Assembly: GCF_003014535.1 (NCBI RefSeq)
Contig: NZ_PYGD01000015.1
Span: forward strand, 1-64,000
DNA from: Taibaiella chishuiensis
GTDB lineage: Bacteria > Bacteroidota > Bacteroidia > Chitinophagales > Chitinophagaceae
Reading direction: 5' to 3'
Length of the DNA: 64,000 nucleotides
The notes under the pieces are model-generated. The model was not told the DNA's origin. It worked only from the letters and a program-made list of their open reading frames with translations, and searched no databases. Below, piece by piece: positions 35,708 to 41,984 of the stretch (positions within the stretch are counted from its first letter, which is position 1; the number at the start of each line of letters is the position of its first letter). A program made the translations under genes and the position numbers.

Positions 35708-36289
35708 GAAAGATAAGGTGATTTATGGGTTAAACATACAGGCTTACAGCCCTTGTGGAAATCCTTTAATAACAAGCACCGGCTTATGCGCGGGTACCCT
35801 TCCCAACAGGAAAGACACCGCGATGCAACGGTACCGATACCGGTATTAAAACAGGTACCGATACAGATAAGCGCCAGCGAAAGCAGAGCAAAATACAGTG
35901 CCCTAACTACAAGTAACAGAAGGATTTAAAATCCGTAGCATAGTGATCCCGATCCGCAGGCAAGCAGGACTGATCCGTAAAAACGCCGGCGAAAAAAAGC
36001 TGCAACAGTAACGTTATGCTTTTCGGATTTCCCGGCAAGCGTTATGCTTTCGGATATTAACCCGGTTGTATATAACCGCTGCTTCCGGAGGGAGAGATTG
36101 TGCCCGGGTCGATGTTAGCAATAAAGCGACCCCGGATAAAATTCGAACGCAGGTAACGGTACAGCGAGCCTACATGTAAAAGCCCCGGGGCGGATAAAAC
36201 CATATCCGACCGGGGCTTTTATGATAACCCGGAATTATATACTCAGCATCGCTTTGAAGTGTTATGCGCCGTACTGCGGGAACTTTTAT
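35708..36289. other. Non-coding gap with short direct repeats and a terminator
   Basis: About 580 bp. It has a repeated GGTACCGATAC near 35829-35863, a repeated GTTATGCTTTTCGGAT-like block near 36012-36056, and the leftward terminator at 36178-36220. No gene supported. Confidence 0.45.
36178..36220 (-). terminator. Terminator of the leftward two-gene unit
   Basis: AAAAGCCCCGG (36178-36188) pairs with CCGGGGCTTTT (36210-36220), with an inner CGGATA/TATCCG stem (36191-36196 with 36203-36208). It lies 70 bp past the stop at 36290 and supports that gene being transcribed. Confidence 0.78.
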
Positions 36290-36718
36290 CTAAAGTGCGT
36301 CATAAATCTCCCATAAGGAGTCAGGCTCGAAACAAGTAATGAAAAAGTATCTGCGAAAGCTCAACCGCAGACATTGAATACAAAGGATAAGATCTTTGAT
36401 ATTCCTTGTATAAAAAAGGCAACGGCAACTTTCAGGGACGGCAACAATTGCCGTTATAAGCGTATGCTCCCTACCGGTCAGCATTTTTATAAAACCTGCT
36501 TCAAGTAACCTCAGTTTATTTTTATTATCGGCTGCCCAAAATTTTCCTCTCTTACGTTTATAACGGAAAGTAACAATGCAACTTATTGGAAAATCACTTC
36601 TACAGGTTGTGTTTGCTGTGTACGACTCATCTTTTTTAACCAGGTACATACGCTTGTTTTTAAACTTTGTTGCAGTTGGTCGCTCCAGGCGGAACCAATC
36701 AAGTTTTTCATTTTGCAT
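36290..36718 (-). CDS. Small cytoplasmic protein, DUF695-like C-terminus
   Basis: A 142-residue soluble protein from the start at 36718 (MQNEKLDWFRLE); the frame is open for 29 further codons upstream. The C-terminal part has the pattern of DUF695 proteins: a strand LITAIVAVPES, then CRCLFYTRNIKDL, then FEPDSLWEIYDAL. The assignment is from memory of the pattern and uncertain. It lies 99 bp after the small gene at 36818-37093, shares its predicted promoter, and is followed by a clear terminator. No function can be given. Confidence 0.6.
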   Translation of the reverse strand: MQNEKLDWFRLERPTATKFKNKRMYLVKKDESYTANTTCRSDFPISCIVTFRYKRKRGKFWAADNKNKLRLLEAGFIKMLTGREHTLITAIVAVPESCRCLFYTRNIKDLILCIQCLRLSFRRYFFITCFEPDSLWEIYDAL

Positions 36719-36817
36719 AAATTTAGTTTTTCCAGCCATTCCGATTTTAAAGACAAAAAACAAGGCTATCCTTTTTGAGTTACATGTTTTGTACCACACG
36801 CACATACATCAGGTATG

Positions 36818-37093
36818 TCATTCAAAAAAAGGTAACAAAGCCGCAGGCGAATTATTGTTTATTAGCGATTGGGTAACCGGGCTAAAATATGCCCCCCTGT
36901 TCTGTAGCGGGATCGGCGTCAGTACGGAGCTAAAACGCGGGAGTCGGATAGCAACAGTCCAGCTGCGCGTATCGCCATAATTATCACCGAAAGCCAGGGC
37001 AGAACGGCTCATGCAGCAGATCATATCATGTTGCCATGAATTTATATCCGACACAACACAGCAACCGGCATATGCCTTTTTTTCATTATCCAT
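36818..37093 (-). CDS. Small protein behind a TAGGG/TATTGG promoter, unknown
   Basis: A 91-residue open frame from the ATG at 37093 (MDNEKKAYAGCC). It has several Cys and Met residues in the first third and a Pro/Ser/Asn-rich second half, and matches no family known to me. The main support is position: its ATG is 13 bases after the TTTG box of promoter A, and the DUF695-like gene and a terminator follow. It may be a small protein, or a leader to the downstream gene. Confidence 0.38.
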   Translation of the reverse strand: MDNEKKAYAGCCVVSDINSWQHDMICCMSRSALAFGDNYGDTRSWTVAIRLPRFSSVLTPIPLQNRGAYFSPVTQSLINNNSPAALLPFFE

Positions 37094-37105
37094 TGCAGCC
37101 ACATG

Positions 37106-37181
37106 CAAAGAGAAGTAATCGATTGCATACTCGATTACCCCAATAGAGGAGTATAAATACACCCTAATTCCAGTAGGTTAT
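37106..37181 (-). promoter_or_regulatory. Promoter A of the TAGGG/TATTGG family (leftward)
   Basis: Read leftward: ATTAGGGTGT (T of TAGGG at 37166), TATTGG at 37145-37140, TTTG at 37109-37106 within CTTCTCTTTG. Spacing is 21 bp from T to T and 30 bp between TATTGG and TTTG, identical to promoters B and C. The upstream half of the palindrome is degenerate here. Confidence 0.72.
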
Positions 37182-37250
37182 AATGATGCAGCAGTCGCCC
37201 AAAAAGGCAGATCAACCAACAAGCTGAGGTCCTGTAGATATGCATACGGC

Positions 37251-37323
37251 ACACCCTAAAATTAGGGTGTGGTTATTCATCCTTATTGGCCTGGTAACTC
37301 ATGCCAATGCTTGCTTTTCTTTG
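37251..37323 (+). promoter_or_regulatory. Promoter B of the TAGGG/TATTGG family (rightward)
   Basis: A perfect palindrome ACACCCTA-AAAT-TAGGGTGT (37251-37270), TATTGG at 37284-37289, and TTTG at 37320-37323 within CTTTTCTTTG. Spacings are 21 bp (T to T) and 30 bp. The palindrome centre is 62.5 bp upstream of the G of TTTG. It serves the cargo gene at 37490. Confidence 0.8.
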
Positions 37324-37489
37324 TGCCTGCATTATAACCGTGTATGCTTGAACCAGCGCATAGTATTCTTACGATCTTAAAGCGATTGCCGGGCTTGAGG
37401 CCGGATCACGGATAGATCTAATCTTAGAATAAAAACAGCAAACACCTAACAGGTTATTATTTCTCCTTTGCCCCTTTAATCTTCTACTT

Positions 37490-39421
37490 ATGAAGCTTCA
37501 AATTTTTGTTTTGATTTTTCTATTTTCCTGGTGTACAAACAATCTTTACGGCCAGATAACGCCGGCCTGCACACCAACATTTACTTCAGGTTGCAACGGC
37601 TATCGCATCTACAGCTTTACCTATGCGGGTATTAACAATAGTCCTGCGGCGGCCAACTGCAGTGTGGCTAACTATTTAGGCCAGGTGGCGACCGTGCAAC
37701 CCGGGGTTGCCACAGCTTATTCCATACAAATGGGCCTTTGGATGAATTACGCTATTTATGCCGACTTTAATAACAATGGTAATTTTAATGATGCTAATGA
37801 AATGCTTTATGCTTCCGGGGCCGCTCCTCCATGGAGCGCCAACGGCATGCTCAATGTGAGCGGCAATTTGACCGTTCCCGCGAGCGTACCACCGGGAAGC
37901 TATCGATTAAGGGTGCTCGGGGTTTGGGTTGGCCCGGCATTGGGGCCGTCCAGTGCCTGTAATACCTTCAACCTGGCTGGCGGCGGCAATTTCCACGACT
38001 ATACATTAGTCGTCAATTGCCCTACTTTGCCGCCTGTACCTGCAGTGAACAATAGCAGCCGTTGCGGCCCTGGCACGCTTACATTAAGTTCGACGGGCGT
38101 AGCCGGCGCATCAATCAAATGGTACACTGCTCCCGGTGGCGGAACTGCGATAGCGACCGGCGCCAGCTTTACAACACCTTACATAAGTGCGGGCACAACC
38201 TATTATGTCACTGCTGCAATAGGCAACTGCGAGAGCAATCCACGTCAACCCGTTACCGCTTCGGTGTTACAATTACCGCCAGTCAATTTAGGAAATGATA
38301 CTACAATCTGCCCCGGAGTATCTTATATTTTAAGTGCCGCCATGGCAGGCGCCGGCTATGTTTGGAATACCGGCGCAGTTACCTCTTCGATTACAGTGAA
38401 CTCGGCAGATACTTATTCGGTGCGCTTAACCGATGCAAATGGCTGTGATAACTCCGATACAATCATTATTAAGCCTGCTAGTGTACCGATCCCTAACTTA
38501 CCGGCAATAACCAACCTATGCAGCGGAAATACCGCCGCTCTCGATGCGGGCAATCCCGGCTTCAGCTACAACTGGTCGACCGGCGCCACATCCCGGATAC
38601 TTCATGTGACTACCGGAGGCACCTTTGCAGTTGCCATAAAAAGTCAGGACGGCTGTCTGATTAATAGTAGTACTGATGTTATTATCCGTCCGCTTCCGGT
38701 TGTTGCTTTAGGTAATGATACCAATATTTGTAAAGGAGATCAGATAACTTTCGACGCGGGAAATCCCGGCTTGAACTACAGTTGGAATACGGGAAATATT
38801 TCACAAACAATAAATGTCTCAGATTCCGGCAGGTATACGGTTACGGTCACTACGCCATATGGCTGCGGTAATAGCGACAGTGTACATGTAGCATTTATTC
38901 CTGCACCCAGGGTACAAGGGTTTAACTTCATTCCCTTATTTTATGAGGAGATGGGTAAGGTTAAATTCCTGCCCCTTAACCCAACAAATGTGGACCACTA
39001 TGAGTGGAATTTCGGAGATGGTAGTGCACCGAGCTTCCAGACGCAACCTATTCATACTTATACCGGAAACGGCGATTATAAAGTAACGCTTAAGGTGCTC
39101 AATGATTGCAACGATTTCGAAGTCAGCTTATGGATCAATGTTTCAGTTACAGGAATCGAAAATATAAGTAAGTCAATTGCCGATGTCTTATTGTATCCTA
39201 ACCCTGCAAAGGAACAGACAGTTGTTGAAAGTAAGAATCATGACATTTCAATAGAAAGGATTATAGTTTTTAATACACTGGGAAAAGCGGTTTACGACAT
39301 GAGCTACAAACCTACGCCAAAGAGTACCATTTCCATAAATCATCTCCCCAATGGCATCTATACGCTTAGCATAATAACAAATAGAGGAATAACAGTAAAA
39401 AAACTTAACGTGATGCGATAA
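37490..39421 (+). CDS. T9SS type A adhesin-like protein with GEVED and PKD domains
   Basis: A 643-residue exported protein with signal peptide (1-23, LYGQ). Residues ~70-165 are a GEVED-type domain (YAIYADFNNNGNFNDANE, PASVPPGSYRLRVLG). An Ig-like domain follows (SIKWYTAPGGGTAIATG, TYYVTA), then three repeats (GNDTTICPGVSYILSA, LCSGNTAALDAGN, GNDTNICKGDQITFDAGN) and a PKD domain (YEWNFGDGSA). A T9SS type A signal closes it (LYPNPAKEQTVVE, LPNGIYTLSI). The part from the first of the three repeats to the end matches the protein at 26027-28024. Its promoter belongs to the TAGGG/TATTGG family, so it is probably switched on with the neighbouring small genes. Confidence 0.92.
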   Translation: MKLQIFVLIFLFSWCTNNLYGQITPACTPTFTSGCNGYRIYSFTYAGINNSPAAANCSVANYLGQVATVQPGVATAYSIQMGLWMNYAIYADFNNNGNFNDANEMLYASGAAPPWSANGMLNVSGNLTVPASVPPGSYRLRVLGVWVGPALGPSSACNTFNLAGGGNFHDYTLVVNCPTLPPVPAVNNSSRCGPGTLTLSSTGVAGASIKWYTAPGGGTAIATGASFTTPYISAGTTYYVTAAIGNCESNPRQPVTASVLQLPPVNLGNDTTICPGVSYILSAAMAGAGYVWNTGAVTSSITVNSADTYSVRLTDANGCDNSDTIIIKPASVPIPNLPAITNLCSGNTAALDAGNPGFSYNWSTGATSRILHVTTGGTFAVAIKSQDGCLINSSTDVIIRPLPVVALGNDTNICKGDQITFDAGNPGLNYSWNTGNISQTINVSDSGRYTVTVTTPYGCGNSDSVHVAFIPAPRVQGFNFIPLFYEEMGKVKFLPLNPTNVDHYEWNFGDGSAPSFQTQPIHTYTGNGDYKVTLKVLNDCNDFEVSLWINVSVTGIENISKSIADVLLYPNPAKEQTVVESKNHDISIERIIVFNTLGKAVYDMSYKPTPKSTISINHLPNGIYTLSIITNRGITVKKLNVMR

Positions 39422-39735
39422 ACCTGTTTCTTCGCAACATGCAACGCACCGCCCTTCAAACACCACTATCTTTATGTGTTTTGGGCCGTATTATCAATGC
39501 CCCTGAAGCAAACAGGGCTTGGCTTTACATAGCAGTAGTATAGGCAATAAATCATTTTACCTATCCTTATCTATTTCCACGTAGAACAGGATATATCCTG
39601 CGGCTTACTCAATAAGTTGATAGCCTGATTCGCATATTTTACAGAACACTATTTATCGCAGCTCCTTACAGGTATGTATCAAAATATTCCCGGGTTTGCA
39701 AGCGCAAGTGTTACACCAATAACCTCCATTGTATT
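39422..39735. other. Non-coding gap before the response regulator
   Basis: About 314 bp. I see no gene and no copy of the TAGGG/TATTGG promoter, so the regulator gene does not appear to be under the same control as its neighbours. Confidence 0.5.
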
Positions 39736-40410
39736 ATGGTAATAGCTATTGTAGACGACCATAGACTGCTGACAGAGGCATTAAGCAATTGCCTCAGGAA
39801 CAATACAACACTGGTACAGGAGGTTATGGTATACAACAGTCCTAAATCATTTTTGGATTTGCTGACCAAAGGTCTGCAAATCGACATTCTTGTTGCAGAC
39901 TTAATAATGCCTGAAATACCGGGAATTGAATTAATAACCAGGTGCCTGCAAATGAATGCCGGGTCGCCTGATTTTAAAATTATTGTCATGACCTCGGTAA
40001 CCAATCCGCAGATGGTAAGACATGTATTAAGTATCGGGGCTAAAGGATTCCTTACGAAAGACATAAGCCTTGAAGAACTCCAGCTGGCATTGGTTGAAGT
40101 ATACCAGGGTAATCAGTATATCGCAAAAAGCGTCGAAAAAAAACTATTACGCTCATTTATAACAGAAGAGCAGATTAACTTCTATCTAACCCCGAGAGAA
40201 ACACAGGTGCTGGCCCATTTATGTAAAGCGAAAACGGTAAAAGAAATTGCTTATGAAATGCAGCTAAGCCTCCATACGGTGTTATCCTACCAAAAAAATA
40301 TCATGCGAAAATTCAAAATGAACCGGACCATCGACCTGGTGGCATTTGCCATAGAACATGGTATTTATTCAGAAACACACAATACATCTCCGGCGAACAG
40401 GCACAGGTGA
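39736..40410 (+). CDS. NarL/LuxR-type response regulator
   Basis: A 224-residue response regulator. The receiver domain (1-120) has the acidic pair VDDH, phospho-acceptor Asp55 in ILVADLIMPE, and the Lys in GAKGFLTKD. The C-terminal LuxR-type helix-turn-helix is LTPRETQVLAHLCKAKTVKEIAYEMQLSLHTVLSYQKNIMRKF. No intact kinase is adjacent; a kinase-like fragment follows (40415-40603). Four promoters with one layout lie within 2.7 kb on either side, so this protein is the best local candidate for their activator. That link is inference. Confidence 0.93.
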   Translation: MVIAIVDDHRLLTEALSNCLRNNTTLVQEVMVYNSPKSFLDLLTKGLQIDILVADLIMPEIPGIELITRCLQMNAGSPDFKIIVMTSVTNPQMVRHVLSIGAKGFLTKDISLEELQLALVEVYQGNQYIAKSVEKKLLRSFITEEQINFYLTPRETQVLAHLCKAKTVKEIAYEMQLSLHTVLSYQKNIMRKFKMNRTIDLVAFAIEHGIYSETHNTSPANRHR

Positions 40411-40414
40411 ACGC

Positions 40415-40603
40415 AGCAAACTATTAGAAAAGACATTAAGCTTTACAGACCGGCTACACCCAAACAACGCATTTTGTTCTATCGTAAAAGAGAGGATCAC
40501 AAATACACTAAAACATGCGAAGAGTGACGGAATCATCCTGCAGGTAATGTTAACATACAAGACCCGCCATTTCCTACAACTACAATCAACACGCCACGGT
40601 TAA
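40415..40603 (+). pseudogene. Remnant of a sensor histidine kinase (ATPase N-box)
   Basis: In one frame directly after the response regulator stop, FCSIVKERITNTLKHAKSDG resembles the N-box of HisKA_3-type kinases (IVQE-NNxxKHAKA). It is followed by strand-like IILQVMLTYKT and then stops before the DxGxG motif. Neither the dimerisation His domain nor the G-boxes are present. The likely story is a lost partner kinase. Some 19 upstream codons are open in the same frame but overlap the regulator gene. Confidence 0.55.
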
Positions 40604-40604
40604 A

Positions 40605-40626
40605 GGACCGGCTTCTAAGCCGGTCC
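40605..40626. terminator. Hairpin between convergent units
   Basis: GGACCGGCTT (40605-40614) and AAGCCGGTCC (40617-40626) form a tight hairpin just after the kinase remnant and 60 bp from the end of the convergent gene at 40687. No T-run follows. Confidence 0.5.
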
Positions 40627-40686
40627 ACATACATAGAGGGTTCTATAGCCCTTGATAAAGACTTCTTTTATCCGGTATTCTTTCGC

Positions 40687-41211
40687 CTACTTACCAGTCA
40701 TGGTAAACTGATTGGTAAGCAGGCCCCGGCAGCTACCGCCATTTTCATCCGTAAATATGATCCGTAACAAGGGCCGGCCGCACTCTCTTACGGGAATAAA
40801 ATTTAAGCTTAGTCCCCCGCCGATAATATCTGCATATCGCCTGCCGGCTTTAAATACGAATCCCTTTTTTATCTCGCCTACAATAGCGTTAAAAATCAGA
40901 TGAGCCATCTCCTGTGGAATGGGAAAACAGATTTGCAGGTCAGGGTGCGCAAACGAATCTTCAATTCCATGTGTATGGAAGTTTATCCCGTATGGAAAGT
41001 CTTCGTCGTCAAAAACAAAATGAATGTACCATCCGTAACGAAACATCATGACACGGCTCCAATCCCTTAATTTACTTTGACGCGCTTCAAATTCAAGTCC
41101 TTTTTTTTCCATAATAGATTTATAAACAGCAGCCGGATAAGAAATTTTCCCCGTTAAATGGTGCTTGCCATTCAGCCAGGCGGCTGAAGGTCCATAGCCT
41201 GAAATTGGCAT
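40687..41211 (-). CDS. Soluble protein, DUF4262-like
   Basis: A 174-residue soluble protein. The central part has the pattern of DUF4262: a strand YGWYIHFVFDDED, then INFHTHGIEDSFAHPDLQIC and IPQEMAHLIFNAIVGEIKKG, then a buried strand. The match is from memory and should be tested. An internal Met (MEKKGLEFE) is possible, but the first ATG lies 45 bp after the TTTG of promoter C, a normal leader length. The hairpin at 40605-40626 follows its stop. The gene is in the NarL-associated cluster, leftward. Confidence 0.68.
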   Translation of the reverse strand: MPISGYGPSAAWLNGKHHLTGKISYPAAVYKSIMEKKGLEFEARQSKLRDWSRVMMFRYGWYIHFVFDDEDFPYGINFHTHGIEDSFAHPDLQICFPIPQEMAHLIFNAIVGEIKKGFVFKAGRRYADIIGGGLSLNFIPVRECGRPLLRIIFTDENGGSCRGLLTNQFTMTGK

Positions 41212-41255
41212 TATACCGGCCAGGAAAATTCACAAGCATCTGCCCGTTATGTAAA

Positions 41256-41326
41256 CAAAGAAAAGAAATGAACGATACGCGTCGTTACACCAATACAGAT
41301 GATGAAACGCACCCTAAATTTTAGGG
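41256..41326 (-). promoter_or_regulatory. Promoter C of the TAGGG/TATTGG family (leftward)
   Basis: Palindrome CCCTAAA-T-TTTAGGG (41312-41326); leftward TTTAGGGTGC, TATTGG at 41295-41290, and TTTG at 41259-41256 within CTTTTCTTTG. Spacings are 21 bp and 30 bp. The palindrome centre is 63 bp from the G. Confidence 0.8.
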
Positions 41327-41494
41327 AAGCCCAGATTTTTATGATTAAAAATTGCCGGTCTGTAAAGCAACCGGAGCCATTATTTATCAAAGCGATGTCC
41401 TGGCGGGATAAGATTTCTGTTGTGATGATGAAACAGGAAAGGAAATGACGATTGCCGACGCATTTTCTTTAGTATAGGTGAGTATTTGCGCTAT

Positions 41495-41564
41495 CCCCAA
41501 AATAGGGGGGTATTCTTTCCCCCTTATTCGGGAAATATTTTCATGAACCAATTGCTTCTCTTTG
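41495..41564 (+). promoter_or_regulatory. Promoter D of the TAGGG/TATTGG family (rightward)
   Basis: CCCC-AAAATA-GGGG (41495-41508) containing TAGGG at 41503, TATTCG at 41525-41530, and TTTG at 41561-41564 within CTTCTCTTTG. Spacings are 22 bp and 30 bp. It is the most divergent member (TATTCG, TAGGGGGG) but keeps the 30-bp gap. It is 31 bp from the ATG at 41595. Confidence 0.74.
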
Positions 41565-41594
41565 TGACACTGCATTATTCCTGCAGCAACCACG

Positions 41595-41945
41595 ATGACC
41601 AACTTTCTGAAAAGCCTTTTTTACCCGGCATCTTCAAGAGATGATACAGCGTTTATTGAACTGGAGATGCTCCTTTCGAAAGTCAGCCGCATGCAACAAA
41701 ATTGCCGGGCCGACTTATCCTATATTATCAGTACTACCATTGCCGGGTTGCAGGATGCACTCAAGACTCCCAACCGGGAAATCAGCTTCGGCCAGGTACT
41801 CGATCATTGTTTTGCTTTAACCAACCAATATCTGCTTTCTGAAGAAGAACGGGAAGAAATGTTGTACCACCTCGAATTAGCCGCTAACATTATCGATTCA
41901 AAAACAATCAGGAAAAAGATCCTCGGTTTCTTCTACGAACAATAA
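41595..41945 (+). CDS. Small helical protein, first gene of a two-gene unit
   Basis: A 116-residue soluble protein, predicted almost all helical (residues ~20-60 and 75-112), with no signal peptide or known motif. It is the first gene after promoter D. The T9SS type B gene follows by 39 bp, so the two are probably cotranscribed. Role unknown; a cytoplasmic partner or regulator of the secreted protein is possible. Confidence 0.7.
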   Translation: MTNFLKSLFYPASSRDDTAFIELEMLLSKVSRMQQNCRADLSYIISTTIAGLQDALKTPNREISFGQVLDHCFALTNQYLLSEEEREEMLYHLELAANIIDSKTIRKKILGFFYEQ

Positions 41946-41984
41946 AGTCTTCACAATTATCTGTCTTCTTTTAAATAACACCCA

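Larger units (their letters stand above)
37094..37489. other. Divergent control region of the NarL-associated cluster
   Basis: About 395 bp between the leftward gene at 36818-37093 and the rightward cargo gene at 37490. It contains promoter A (leftward) and promoter B (rightward), and a leader of about 160 bases before 37490. Confidence 0.65.
41212..41594. other. Second divergent control region of the cluster
   Basis: About 383 bp between the leftward gene at 40687-41211 and the rightward gene at 41595. It contains promoter C (leftward) and promoter D (rightward), a mirror of the arrangement at 37094-37489. Confidence 0.65.

Noticed and set aside
36012-36056. Pair of GTTATGCTTTTCGGAT-like direct repeats as a CRISPR-like or iteron array
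   Set aside because: Only two imperfect copies, with no regular spacing and no cas or replication gene nearby.
41312-41326. The TAGGG palindrome taken as an intrinsic terminator
   Set aside because: It is A/T-centred and has no T-run, and its copies stand at fixed distances upstream of promoters, which fits an operator better.
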